In this document: one piece after another, positions 44,446 through 57,190 of the stretch
Numbering within the stretch: position 1 is the stretch's first letter
How the letters are laid out: each line of letters begins with the position of its first letter
Source: Buxus sempervirens
Taxonomy: Eukaryota > Streptophyta > Magnoliopsida > Buxales > Buxaceae
Reading direction: 5' to 3'
Assembly: GCA_947561395.2 (NCBI GenBank)
Contig: OX387194.1
Location: forward strand, 20,694,048 to 20,758,047
Length of the DNA stretch: 64,000 nucleotides
Notes under the pieces: generated by a model
Seen by the model: only the letters and a program-made list of their open reading frames with translations
Told to the model about the DNA's origin: nothing
Databases searched by the model: none
Made by a program: the position numbers and the translations under genes

Positions 44446-46861
44446 AATCGTGGACCCTGTGTTTGACATTTCTTCATCCTTTTCTCCCAAACCCTTTTCC
44501 AAACAGCATAAGACCCTTTTCCAAACAGCATAAGTAAATGTCATGTGTATTTATTGCTCAATTTACTTAAGTCTTTACATGTAAATAAGGTTTTACCCCC
44601 CATTTGGAACCAATAAAAATACTGCCAAGGCCCAATTCCCAACCAATAAAAAGTCAAATTTTCAGTTTGTGCCTAAATTTCCAGTTTTCCTGATTTTCAA
44701 AAATGGCCACTTTTTGAGTTTGATATCCAAATGAGTGATTCGGAAGCCTAGAAAATTCTAAATGATTTGTATACCCTCCAATAAACTACAATCAGAATTT
44801 GAGCCCCAAACCCCTTGTAGATTTGTTTAGAAAAATTCGACACCGAAAAGTCAATGTTTTATCCAGACAGAATATTTTTAAGGTCCAAAACTTTTTGTCT
44901 CGGAATCTGTTGATTTTTGGTATGGTGACTTTATTGGGGATCCTAAGACTATCCCACTTCTCAAATGCGTAATTCGTGGACCTTAAGGGGTATGATTTTA
45001 CTGTGAATTAGCTTTGGCTGTGAAGTGCTTGTTGGTTATTTCTTACCCATTGGGAATATTAATTTGATTTGGTAAAGCTGTGATGAGCTTTTTCTATGTG
45101 ATTTAAGTGACGGTGTAGATCTCACTTGGTCATGGTTGATTGGCAGTGACGGTGTAGATCTCACTTGGCCTTGGTTAAATGGTAGTGGATGGGGAATTCC
45201 ATTTGGTTTGTGAATTTAGTACTATATCTTGGTTTGTGGGATGTGATATTGGTTCTAGTAACTACTGACAAAAGTTTGTCCTACATCATGAGCTCTACAG
45301 GTTTGTCTTATATTATCAGTCCTACCAGGTTTGTTAGCTAATTTTTATGGGTTATATTATTTAGATGCTTGACTTGAGAATATGAATTGCATAAACTGCT
45401 TTTATTCATTTAATGTTATATGAATCGCATAAACTGCTTCTACTCATGATGTTGTATAAATTGCCTAAACTGTTCTAATCATGATATCATGTGAATTGCA
45501 TCAACTGCTTCCATTCATGCATGTTTGCTACTTGCTGGGACTTTAAGTCTCACGCATTTTGTTTTACCGGATTTATTTTCAGATCCGTTTGGTGAGCCAC
45601 GTACTGGGGCAGCTATCGAGGGTGAGCTTGAGCGCAGGCCCGAGGACTTTTACTATCCGTAGTAGGGGTTCTCTTTACGTTATTGTATTTAGTTCCTAGA
45701 AACTATCAATGGGAATGTAGTTATTCTTTTTGGGATTTGTAAACTTGGGAGCTATCTTTAGATTATCATTTTTGTGTATAAATGCTCTTGTGAGAGATAG
45801 TGATGGAGAGATCTTAGTTGCCTTTTTGTATACCTAAATGTTGTATTTTGGAGTTATTACATAGATGCCTTTTATAAAGTGGAAATAACCTAAGCATGCT
45901 CCTAATGCATAGATATGTAAATTTATACATGAGACATATGAAGAATGATGGGACTGATTCTTTATAGGCAAAACAGTGACCAATAGGAGGTAAAAACATG
46001 GTAAGAATATACAAAATAGTAACAAGAAAATCATAGTTTCTTTCATATGCATGCTTTTAGTACTAATGAATAAATTTCATGTACACATGCTTGAAATAGT
46101 AACTAAACCATGTACAAGTAAAATAAACAAAGAAAATACAACTTAACATACATCCTACAGCATGATTATATTCGTACTAATCATCCATCCAACCTGAAAG
46201 AGAGCACCTAAAGAAGGGGTAAAGGGGGTTACACATAGGGTACATTAGATTAAGGTAAAAGGGAACATGCTCCCCTTTTAATTGAAAAGAAAATAGCAAT
46301 AAGGAAAGGAAGAAAACAGCAGCAAAATAAATGGTTTTAGAACCTTTAAAAATCAAATAAGAAGACCTCTCTTCCTCTCTTTTAGTTACCCATGCATTCC
46401 CCTTACCATAGGAAGTTGTTTACACTTAAAAATGAAGATTATGAGAAGACAAAGTAAGTAGGCAAGTTATTATAATAGAAAACAGTAGATGCATAGTATA
46501 AAGAAGCATGAAAGTATTCATCCTTTATTCATTTTTGATTATGTTAATTAAAAGACACAAAGGGACTCACCTTGGGGGTTTAAACCCTTGTTGGAGGTGT
46601 GCTTGACCACTTTGAAGCACAACAGTAGCCGGACAGCACTTCATTTTACAAACTCTCCCAAGTTTTCTTCTTGTGTTTGAAGTGGAAGAGAAAGGGTTAG
46701 GGAGTGATTGGGGAAGAGTTTGGATGTGGGTTAGGTACTTGGGGAAGAGAGGAAAGGAGCAAGAGAAGGGGGTCGTGCAAGGTAGGGGGAGTGAAGGAAG
46801 AAGGGGCTAGCCAACCATAAGAATGGGGGCTGGGCCCCCTTATTATAATAAAAAAAAAAAA

Positions 46862-46980
46862 TTGTGAACCGAAATAAGATTTCGGTCACACTAATTAATA
46901 CTTAATACTGTGACCGAAATTTTATTTCATGTTTGGTGTTTTTCACTTGTAACCGAAATTTAATTTTGGTTACAAGTGAA
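46862..46980. repeat. Hairpin array of LTR E- (arm word ACCGAAAT)
   Basis: TTCACTTGTAACC pairs perfectly (13 bp) with GGTTACAAGTGAA (46942-46980). TGTGAACCGAAAT pairs with ATTTCGGTCACA (about 46863-46890). A third, degraded GTGACCGAAAT copy lies between. Confidence 0.85.
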
Positions 46981-48374
46981 AGCCTTATTGAGTGACATGT
47001 GTCCCTCTCCATTCTTATCCATCCAACACATGAGCTTATCCGCATTCTCCACATGCAAAATTGATTTTCAATTTTAATTTTTATTTATTTTAATTATTAG
47101 ATTTTTATGATTTATTATTATTCTATTCTTTAGATTTGACATGCGTTTTCAATTTTCTTTTTATTTTTTATTTAATTTAATTAATAGATTTTTATGATAT
47201 AATATTATTTTATTGTTAGATTTTTATTTAATGTCCTTTCTTTAATCTTTGCCACATAGGCAGTTTTGTCGAGACTTTGACTGCCTATAACTCTTTCATC
47301 TGGTATCTGATTTTAGCAAACTTAGTGGCGTTGGAATCAGGTTGAGATCTTTTATCCACTGAGCTAGAGTTTAGCAACAAATTCGGGTTTTTAGCAGAAG
47401 TGCGAAACTGCTACCTCGGAGCCAGTTTTGCTCATATCTCTTTATCCGGGATTCCGATTCTGGAAAACTCAGTTGCATCGGAATCATGTCGGCAATTTGT
47501 TTCCTTTGGGATAGAAATAGCAGACAATCTGGGTTTGAGCAGAAAGTCAATTTCTGCTCCCCCGGGACTTGCTCTGCCCATAAATCCTTCATCTGGACTT
47601 CGATTCTAGCAAACTCAGTTGCTTTGGAATTGTGTCGGAAGTCTCTATCTGTTGGGATAAAATTGAGTAGTTGATTCAGATTTTAGTAGAAAGGCAAAAC
47701 TGCTCCCTGGGAGCCGGTTCTGCTCATAACTTTCTATCCAAGACTCTAATTCCAGCAAACTCAGTTGCGTTGGAATTGTGTCGAGATGCTCTTTCTACTG
47801 GGGTAAATTTGGATAGCTGATCTGGGGTTTAGCAGAAAGTCGATTTCTGCTCCCCTCAGGTTTGATCGGCCCATAACTTCTTCGTTCAGACTCCGATTTG
47901 AGCAAAATCAATTGCGTTAGAATTGTATCGGAATCCTTTATCCATTGATAAGAAGTATGATGGCTGATTTGCACCAGATAAAAAGTCAAATTTTTAACCC
48001 CTCAGGGTTTGACTTTTTCAATTAGGGTTTTCATTTTCGGCACTTCCGGTGCGTAAAAATGAGGTGCTTACACTAGAATTGTGATGTAAAACCCTGGATT
48101 TTCCTAATATAACATAAATAAATAAATAATTAATGAATAAATTAGAAGAGACTTGGAAGTATAAATAAATTTAGAAAAAGGAAAATAGGAACTAAGTATA
48201 GTGATTTAAATTTATATTATAAGTGAGAATTTGTAGAATTAATATTTAGGATTTAAATTTCAAATTATGAATAGAAATAATAAAAAGAATAGAATTTGGA
48301 GAATTTTGGAGAAATTCAATGATTAAGTGTGGAAATTAAAGAAAGGGCATTTTGGTCATTTCTAATTAGTCAAA

Positions 48375-50727
48375 TGTAACACCCCAAACCCGGGTCAATG
48401 CAAAATCGGCACTCAACTCGAATCCGAAGTGCTATGGGCCCAAAGCTTCTAAATACAAGACAATTAAATTCAATTTGTTTAACAAATAATATCAGAGTGT
48501 GGAAGTCTTATCATTAATAAAATCCAATAATAAGCGTGGATTAAATTCATCCAAACCATCTCATCAAAATATAACTCAAGTTTGGTAAAACAGGTTCTAT
48601 CACTCTCACTCTCATAAACATCAATCCATAAATTAGCAAATAAATAATCAATGTCTCAAATAACAATATCAACCTCTAAACCTAACTGCTCTGGATAATA
48701 ATAGTCCTTTGGAAGAAAATCAGCAAACTTGCCCTCAGAAGCAAACCCCAAGTCCCTCTTACGCGTATCAGCTGAAAAACAAAACAAAGCAAAATACGAA
48801 TGAGATACGAATTTCTCAGTAGGTAACACTTTACATGAACAAACAGTTTATATATAGAAGATAGTTACTTTCATGCTTGGTAAAAATAAATGAGATAAGC
48901 AGGATACGATACAATCTCAACAGATTAAACAGTAATCAAATCAAAATAGTTCAACAAGTATAATCATTTCCATCAACATAAATTCCAACGCAATAGTGTA
49001 ATAAGCAAGATAAAAAATAATCCATCATACATCATTGTAGAACTCATGAAGACAAGCAAGTCTTTGAAAAAAAAAACTCTCCATTCACTATGCCACCACA
49101 CGACTTATGAGCGAAGCTACTAAGACCCTTAAACTCGTATATCAACTAAGACAAGAGGCGTAGTCATCAACTTATTGTGCACGAAACTTACGGAGTTCGG
49201 CACGTACCATCCAACATGCAACACCTTAATCAATACACAGGGATGGCCGCTTATCCACACATACATGAGGACCCTCCAAAGCAAACTAACTTGCAAAGGA
49301 AGCACGAGCGCAAACTAGGAGTACCCAAACAAAGAAAAAGCTCTTCACTCTCAAGCTTAACCCTATGGATCCACATGCAGCTATGCCCACTAGACACCAA
49401 CAATAACAATTTTCTCAAACGAATATGGTTCAATAATAGTGCCTAGTGGCATATAGGGTTTCCCAAGGCTCATATTCTTTCCAAAGTTAAATCTACAAAG
49501 TAGTTTCTGGCGTAAAGTTTTTCAAGTGAAATTCAGAAATCGTTATACTTTAAAATACCTTTTCCTGAGTAAGAATTTTCAAGCAAATCGATTCAGGTTT
49601 CTAAATAACCCAAAAATCCCATCTTATTTTCAAATTAGACAATCCCTTTTTGCAAACAGTCCAAAATCATTTTTCAATTTGTTTTAAATACAAAAGATCA
49701 TAGAATAGTTGTAAACACCTAAAATTAGTTGGTTTAGATATTTAAATTCATTTAAAATCTTCTTATTTTGGAATAATATTTCAATATGTGAAAAATCAAG
49801 ATTTTGTGTGGGTTGCTCAACCCTGTTGCTTAGGCGACTTGGTTGGGCGATTGAACAATTCAAACACAATTTCAAAACCAACGGGCGCTCAGGTGGGCGC
49901 CCAAGTGATCCCCTTGGGTGACCTACCCAAAATCTAATTTTTTTTATCGTCGCTTAGATGATCGTTTGGGTGACCTATGTTATGTATTTCTAAAACAGAC
50001 AGGCGAGACGCTTGTCCAGATCGCTTAGGCGATCGTGCCAAGCGCTTGACAAACAGCAACTAATCCGACTTCCAAAAACTAGTTTTTATGCATCAATCAA
50101 CAATCTACGTATTCAAATCAACTCTAATAACTTCAAAACATATATATCATACATCCAAATCATGTAGGAACATATATACCATACTTTCAGATCATGTAGA
50201 AAGATCAAACCGTAAGAAAACTAAGTATCGACTAAACGGGTGTGCTACCTACCTCTGTTCGATCAAGTTTTCCTTCTTCCTCTTCTTCCCTTGTAGTGTA
50301 GAAGTAGACCTCTCCCTCTACAGCAACACAGAACAGATGCAGAACACTTCAAGATCAACAAGGCTCATCGTCTCCTTCTCTTCTCTCTCGGTCTCTCGTT
50401 TCCTTCAGCCACCAGAGAATACAAGACGAAATACGATTAGTATTCTCTGAAGTATTCTCTTAAGTATTAAACCATATTTTAATCTCAAGATTCCACGTAT
50501 CTCCCCTCCATCAAATCCTATACTACTAACCAATCAGATTAAAAATTAGTCTTACATTAATACTTACTCCTTTATTTCATGATCCAACGGTTAGATTTGC
50601 TTCAAACTCCTGATCTCCACCATCAATGTGATAACCTATATTTTAAATTACAATCCATCAGTAAAATCTGCAATAAAATACTGATTATTATTTGATTAAA
50701 ATTTTTACAAATTTTCGGGGTCTTACA
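48375..50727 (-). mobile_element. Solo LTR L (Tekay type, reverse, 2353 bp)
   Basis: Starts TGTAACACCCCAAACCCGGG and ends TTTTCGGGGTCTTACA, flanked by perfect TCAAA duplications (48370-48374 and 50728-50732). It contains the reverse conserved box near 48805-48840 and the module at 49815-50050 (GGGCGCTCAGGTGGGCGCCC, TCGCTTAGGCGATCG). Confidence 0.92.
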
Positions 50728-51047
50728 TCAAATCCATGAAAAGAATAAAATAATTAATTATTAGGATAGGAAACTTAATTAGACCAAATTTGGGTTTAGT
50801 TGGATTTAAATAATAAATCTAAGGGTTAAAAGAAGGAAAAGGGCCTAATTGTAATTATGTTTATTTAGGGGCTTTAATTTTAGTAATAAGGGAGATAATA
50901 AAGAGTTTAGTTAATATTTAAAAATAAGGATGATAAATAGCATGAAAATTAATAAATTAGGAGTCACTAATTGTAGAGGATTTAGAAGATGAGTTTAGAA
51001 AGAAGAAATAAGGAAAGATATGTAAGTGGGAAAGTTAAGTGTTATCT

Positions 51048-53470
51048 TGTAAGACCTCGAATTTTTGCTAACTCTAATTATGAGGTAATTAATAAATGTA
51101 ATTAAATATTATTGGTGAAATTTTCCAGATAATTGAGGAACAAGGACAGATTCGGAATTTCTGGAAGTAAAGGAGCAAAATTATATCTTAAGGTTTGTGA
51201 TGGTTATAACTTAAAGTGAATGGATAATTATATTATGAAAATTAATTTAAATTGGCTTGGATGTTAGATTATTATTGCCGGAGTGGCAAAGTATATAATC
51301 AAGGGACAAGAAGTGTTGGTGTAGAGTGGCTATCATGGGTGAGCACTCGGCGAAGCAAGGAGTGGTTTGAGCGCCAATTGCGTCTATAAATAGACTGAAT
51401 ATTTCAAGCGGTGTTTCGCTTGTTTGATCGGAGAAAAGTTGAAGAGCTGAGCAGTGGAGTCGACTGAATTTCAGAAGGCTAGTTGGAGAGAGAGTGTTGG
51501 AGATCATCGGAGGAGAGTTACTTGTTGATTTGAAATCTCAGCGACTGCAAATTTGTGAGGTGCAATCAGGTCTAGTTGCTGATATCAAGAGCAGATCAAT
51601 TTCAGGTGAGTTAGTAGCAAGTTAGGTTAATTTGGATTAGTAAGGAGAGATCAAGTTCAGATCTAACCAGATCTGGAATTTCGTGTGGAACAGAAACCAT
51701 CGGTAGTAGAAGTGTTCACTCAGAGGTGTTCGAGTAAAGGATTGGAAGCTAGAAGATTTAATTAGCAAACCAGGTAAGTAGCACTGGATTTATTCGTAGT
51801 TTTGCAACCGGTTGCATGAATTAAATTGGATCTATATGCTGCAAGTTAAGATTATCAATGGAAATCTGTTTTTAAGAGCAAATGGTCGATTCGGAGCATG
51901 ACCTTAGTTAGATTAATTTCAAATTGGTGTTATAGGATTGTTAGAAGTGTTAGGAGTTTGGATTTGCCATCGTAGAAGCTTCAATTTAGGTCAGTCATGT
52001 CGGAATCGAATTAACAGAGGCTAGAAATACCTGTCGGAGAAATAAGGGGGTATGCGCTGAGTGCCGCCCAGTGATTTTTTGCTAAGCGGCACTCAGCGGA
52101 TGTTAAAATCTAGGATGCGCTGACCTGGCGCCTATTTCCGCCTACTGTCTTGAGGTCAGCGCACCCACCAAATTACCAGGTGAAATGCGGCTGATCATTT
52201 TGAGTTGATTTTCTCCACTCTATCACTTCAAACACTTCTCTAGAAGCTGGATTAAGGTGTTGGAAGTATTATAAAGTGGTCAGAACCTACGGAGATTATT
52301 ATGCCAATTTTTGGTAGGATTTATGAGTTCTAAAAGTCAAGTTTGAAGGGCTGGTGGGTTGTTAAATTGCTGTTTGGGTACCATGAGGTAGTGGTTTTGT
52401 TTTATCTATGTTTTACTATTGTTTCTAGCTTGTGAAATTGTATAACTCGAGTTTTATCGAATTACAAGGTGCTGAGCAGAATTTATGAAAAAGGTATTTG
52501 TGTGAGTAAAGGATTATACAATTGGTTTGGATTTGTGTTTTGGGTTAGATTTCCAATTGAAGTTCCATGATGTTACTGTTCTGGTCCTGAGTGACCCGTT
52601 ATGAGTTTGGTTTGTGTTATTGATGGTAATACCAGAGGTTGGTATATTTTGCTACAGAGGTTGATTGGGATGTTGAGTTATTTGTTTTGTTCCAACTTGT
52701 CCCAGATCCTAGACTAAGCTTAGTAATGTAATGAGTTGGCTTTATTGTGGTAATTGCATGGCCATGAGTATTGCCATGACCAGGGTAGAGCAACCCGTGA
52801 TCCTTGGTAGGCCGGGTTGTCAATGCCGAAACCTGGAGTAGACCGGCATTAGATGACAAAGTCCCTGGGTAGGCAGTCATTTCAGAGTTCCACGTCTACG
52901 TTGGCCGGACTATGTTCCAGGAGGCTTGGATGTTGCTCCGGCATGTGAATTACACAAAATAAGTGAACTTCATGGCATTGGCCACTTGTGTATGGTTTAT
53001 TATTGCTGTTTGGATATTGTATTTCCCGATTATTGAGAACTTGGGATTTTGGAATTTATGACAACTCTTATTGTTTATCGTGATCGAATATTATTCGAGA
53101 CACATTTTAGAATTGATATAAATTGTTTTATTCATGCATGTGCTACTTGCTGGGATATTCGTATCTCATTACTTTTGTTTTGTTTTGTTTTACAGATACT
53201 CTCGGTGAGGACAAGTTTGTTGGGGTAGAGCCAGCTAATTACTATAGGGGAGAGGATTACTTCTTTCCTTACAGATTGTAGGTTCTATTTCTCGTTTTGA
53301 ACTGTGAGAGTTGTAATGGAATAATCCTAGTTGATATTCAGATTTGTTTAGAACTATTAACCTTCATGTTGATTAGATTAGACGATTATAAAATATGGAG
53401 AGAGAGATCGAGAGAAAAAAAAATATACTTTATGAAGGAGTGCTGAAGAATTCAGACTAGTAGTAATCAA
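51048..53470 (+). mobile_element. LTR G (Tekay type), right end uncertain
   Basis: Starts TGTAAGACCTCGAATTTTT. It contains a donor-like GGTAAGTAGC (51774), two strong hairpins (52055-52163), and the conserved box CATGCATGTGCTACTTGCTGGG with a TTTTACAG acceptor-like site (53134-53196). The usual TGTTACA end is absent; sequence of host LTR F is recognisable again by about 53480, so the 3' end is truncated. Confidence 0.65.
52055..52163. repeat. Hairpin pair of LTR G (arm word GCGCTGA)
   Basis: CGCTGAGTGCCGC (52055-52067) pairs perfectly with GCGGCACTCAGCG (52086-52098). TGCGCTGACCT (52116-52126) pairs perfectly with AGGTCAGCGCA (52153-52163). These 13-bp and 11-bp stems are the longest perfect ones in the Tekay-type modules. 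Confidence 0.92.
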
Positions 53471-53964
53471 ATTAAGATCTGGAGATTTTCAACCGTTGGA
53501 TCAGCCTCAAATTTGGAGGTTGTATTCATGACTCGTAGGGCTTCAATCTAAACAGTAGAGATTTAATTTGGAGATGCCTAGAGTGGTGCGCAAATTTCAG
53601 AAAGTTGGTGAACAATCGGGTTCATTGGAAAGAAAAATTTCATATGTTGAGGCAAGTAGCAAACACTTTGAAAACTGGAGCAATTGCATGTTTTCCGTAT
53701 GATTTAGATGTTTTATCTTGGCTGGTTTTGATTCATATCTTGGTTTGAAGACTTGAGAATTTTCTAAGATGGTTTTGTTTTTATATACTTTAAGAGAAAT
53801 CAAGAAAAGTGATAATCACAAGAAAATTTTAGATCAATACATAATTGATGAGAATAGATTATGATTATTTTAGAAGTGATTTAGAATGAAATTATGATGA
53901 TTAGAAACAATTAAAACTATACAGATTTCGGAAAATTAGAAAATCCAAAAAATATATTGAAATT

Positions 53965-54160
53965 TGCCCGAGCGCTCGTCGACGCTCGAGCGCAATTGCA
54001 GGCCTCTCGCCTGTGTGTTTTTAAAACAAAAATAACAGAAACTTAAATCTCGATTCCTTGGAAACCACTCAAGCACCATCTCGAGCAGCTAAGCAGAAAA
54101 TTCACTCAGTAAAGGATGCCCGACATGCCGCTCGAGCGCAATGTCGAGTGACCATTGTCA
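53965..54160. repeat. Hairpin module of LTR F (arm word CGAGCGC)
   Basis: CGAGCGCTCG palindrome, GACGCTCGAGCGC and later CCGCTCGAGCGC words, in the same relative place as the modules of M and the Tekay-1 LTR. Confidence 0.6.
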
Positions 54161-55387
54161 AAGTTTTTTGAATTTTGGATTTTGAGCCCAAATATATTTT
54201 TAATGATTTTTCTTGGAATTCTAAAGTTGTAACACCTGTAATTAGGGTAATATGAGATGTAGGAAGTGGCGGAATTAAATTTGAATAAAAAAATATTAAT
54301 TTGGACCGATGAATGTAAAAATGGGCTATAAAGAGGTATCGTGGAGGAATAAGTGGACTTAATCTAATTACAATTGGTCTTGGTTGATAGAACATATTCC
54401 TAAACTTCACTACAAACCTAAATAACTCTATATATGGATTAAATAACAATAATACTGGGATTTGACACATTAGGTTTTTAAAAGAAGAAATTTGGACATT
54501 ATTGAGTAAAATATTGAGATTAACAACCAACTAGGGGATGAATTTTAGCAAAACCTAATATATTGATCGTAGGTGGGGGGAGAGAATGCTGATCGTGTAT
54601 CTCGGCTCCATATCATGTAAGCTCGTGAGGTAACAAACTTGGGAACATGAAGTAGCTTTTCAAAGTGGTTTCAGTCCATGAGTCCTGTGATGTCACACAT
54701 GTGTGGTTTGATTTGATTATTATTATCGTGATTTGGTTTTAGTGTTATACCTCATGACTTTATTTTTATAGATAAATTTGGACTGTTTTATTTCATGCAT
54801 CTTGTTTCTTGTTGAGATTTATATCTCACTCCGGTTTTCACTATTTTTTAGGTATTCTTGATGAGGTCGACAAGCATTGGGGTATTATATGAAGGGTAGT
54901 CATTAGATGTAAACCAAATGTAAATTCAATTTGTATCAAGCAAATTCATTTGATTGTAATTAGAGTTTTAGTTTGTTTTATGTTTCTACATAATAACTCT
55001 CATAAAGATATTAATAAAAGTTTTAAATTATTTTGGATTTTAGTTGCTTTAGCCCACTTACACTAGCACTTCGGGGTTGGACAATTGATCTAGAACCGGG
55101 GTGTTACACGGGACATCCTGAGTCCCATGCATATGCATGAGTTTTAACTCATGGGTGAGGGTAAGAGGCCCCAAGCCTCACCCTCACCTTTCTTTGGCCC
55201 TAAAATTAACTAACTAGTTTAATTAGGTCCACACACTCAACCTTAGACCATTGTGGGCCCACAAAAGGGGTCCACAGAAGCCCTGGTTCTCCCCAAAGAC
55301 TAATGAAACTCAACCTTGATTCAGAAATGCCAAATTGAAGTTTTCTGTGCTTGACTGAAAACACAATTTGGTCAAGCATAAACCTGT

Positions 55388-55497
55388 TCATAGCTGAAAT
55401 TGAATTTCGGCTATGCACTTTTTATTGTATGACCGAAATTGAATTTTGGTCATGAACAGATATGGGTTTGACCGATTTGTCTTTTCAGTCAAACCCA
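55388..55497. repeat. Hairpin array, 3' module of E+
   Basis: CATAGC...GCTATG around GAAATT/AATTTC (55389-55415), ATGACCGAAATT/AATTTTGGTCAT (about 55433-55457) and TTTGACCGA/TCAGTCAAA (about 55468-55495). The core matches the 5' module of the same LTR. Confidence 0.85.
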
Positions 55498-56934
55498 GAG
55501 AAAACCTAGAAATGCCCTTTTTGAACCTTTTATTACTTTAATCCCTTTCTAAGCATAAACAAATAACTCCAATAGGGTTTTAGGGTCATCGTATAACCCA
55601 AAATGGGCCTTGGGCCTAGTGGGCCCAAATTGAACAATTGGTGGGCCTTCCAACGGGGTCCACCCATCCCGACCCATTTTATTTTGATTAGTTAAGCAAG
55701 ATAAAACCTAATCAAAGGTCGTACCTCATGAGGCCCGATCAAAGCCCAACTAAATATATGCTTGATAACTTTTAGATGGTTTGGCCGTGACTTAGGGCTT
55801 GGGCCTACCGGGTCCTATCTCTTTAAGGGGAGCTTGCTCATCAAACCAAAAAGGGAAGGGATACACATCCCTACCCAAAAAAGACTTAGGTTTCCTAACC
55901 TAAACCTAGGAGATGGGCCTCAAGCCCATCCCTAGTCCAATGGGTATTAAACCTTAACTAAGATAACAAAACAAAATGAAACCACTGTGGGGCCCACCTA
56001 AGGGACCCATAGATCATTCAGGCTCATCAAAGACATAAAATCTTAATTTCAATCTCTTGTAACCTTAATCTAATAATTAACAAAACTTAACAAACCCTAA
56101 AGGGCTTCTAGGCATAGACTAGGCCCAAGAATAAGACATATGGGCTATCCCTTAGCCCATCTTGGATTCCACGGGTCTTCCAATGGGGCCTCGCCTGTCA
56201 AACCAAGATCACTTAATAAAGAATATAAAATCCAAACGGGACCTACACCATTCATGTGGTCCCCACATGGACTGAATCAATGAGTGCATATCTGTTTAGG
56301 ATGGGTGAGGTAAATTGAGTTGACTCATAACTAGGATGACCCATGAGACCCGTTACCCGATGGGGCGGACGGGGGTGTCTATGGACTTCCCCAAATCGTA
56401 GCCGAGTACTTAACTAGAATCTCAAGCCACAAACCACCTAATTAGATAGCCTCTTAGATAGCCAGGTGTTTGCCTGCACCTTATAAGGTAGTGGCGACTC
56501 CCCATTCCCCATTTAATTTTCCTGATCCCGAGGGCACGCAATTCTTTGTGCTTTCAATGGATAACACGCCAAGAACCATTCCCCTAAAGGAGGCACGCAC
56601 ATTGTGCACCTCCTAGAGCATCAAAGAGTGCAACCGCGGATTGATGCCTGCACAGTATGTGAAATTGAATAATTCCAAGGATGAAAACATGTTTAAAACA
56701 ATCTCAGAAAGCTGTAGGAATAAAAAAGAAGCAATAAAACCCACTTTGAAATCCCCAAATCTACTACTTTAGTCTTAAACCACGTATTCCACCAAAACGT
56801 ACTAGAGATCTTCAATAAATCAGATAAAATTATTTGGCTAGTGCAAACACACTCAAAATACCCTAATCTAGTTGGTAAATGAGTTGAAATTCCATAAAAA
56901 CAATTTTAAAATAAAAAATTACACAAAAACGTTG

Positions 56935-57190
56935 TCATGGGCGCTTGAGCCCTGATGGGCGCTATGTCAGGGGCTCTAAGAAAATTGATCCAGGTCCTTG
57001 GCTGCTCAACGTGGTGCTCGAGCCTCATCCTAGGCGCTCAGTTTGTTCCCAAATTCTGGGTTTCGGGTTATCTATTTCTAAAAAAAACACAGGCGGGGCA
57101 CTCGTTTTTGTGCTCGAGCGGTGATAGGCGTTTGTTCAATACACTACGGCGCCTGGCTTGGCATTCGAGCTGGGTACTGGGCGTCTGTAT
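56935..57190. repeat. GGGCGCT/GAGC module of LTR J
   Basis: Repeated GGCGCTTGAGCC, GGGCGCTATG, GTGCTCGAGCC, TAGGCGCTCAG, GTGCTCGAGCGG and GGCATTCGAGC words, with short fold-backs. It is equivalent in position to the modules of the other Tekay-type LTRs. Confidence 0.55.

Larger units (their letters stand above)
42332..45861 (+). mobile_element. LTR N (Tekay type) with internal GGTACC array
   Basis: Starts TGTAAAACCCCGTCCCAG and ends near GAGTTATTACA. It contains the 1.3 kb GGTACC minisatellite, a GATTAATCC-based module (44200-44445), a duplicated GTGACGGTGTAGATCTCACTTGG (about 45110, 45145), the conserved box CATGCATG...CTACTTGCTGGGAC (about 45515-45555) and the TTTTCAG acceptor-like site. 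No clear target duplication is seen, so the right limit is less certain. Confidence 0.65.
41733..48072 (-). mobile_element. Solo LTR E- (TAAG family, reverse), carrying N
   Basis: Starts TGTGCGCACGTGAAATCGC and ends AAAATGAGGTGCTTACA, flanked by perfect CTAGA duplications (41728-41732 and 48073-48077). Without N it is about 2.8 kb. The reverse TGGCGACTCC motif is at 41810-41819 and a hairpin array at 46862-46980. Confidence 0.9.
48085..55108 (+). mobile_element. LTR F (Tekay type), carrying L and G
   Basis: Starts TGTAAAACCCTGGATTTTCC and ends GAACCGGGGTGTTACA. Net length is about 2.2 kb after removing L and G. It contains the CCTAATTGTAATTATG phrase also seen in the LTR at 61308, a GAGCGC hairpin module (53965-54160), and the conserved box near 54797-54835. 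No matching target duplication was found around it. Confidence 0.7.
39885..56654 (+). mobile_element. Solo LTR E+ (TAAG family), carrying E- and F
   Basis: Starts TGTAAGCACCTCATTTTTGC and ends GATGCCTGCACA, flanked by perfect GTATG duplications (39880-39884 and 56655-56659). Own sequence: 39885-41732, 48078-48084 and 55109-56654, about 3.4 kb net. It has a TATA box at 40633, hairpin arrays at 40396-40620 and 55388-55497, TGGCGACTCC at 56492, and two copies of the GGGCCTTCCAACGGGG phrase (about 55643, 56168). Confidence 0.9.

Noticed and set aside
54225..54260. Another LTR start (TGTAACACCTG) inside LTR F
   Set aside because: The flanking sequence aligns with the equivalent region of LTR M near 29010-29060, so it is ordinary LTR sequence and not a new insertion.
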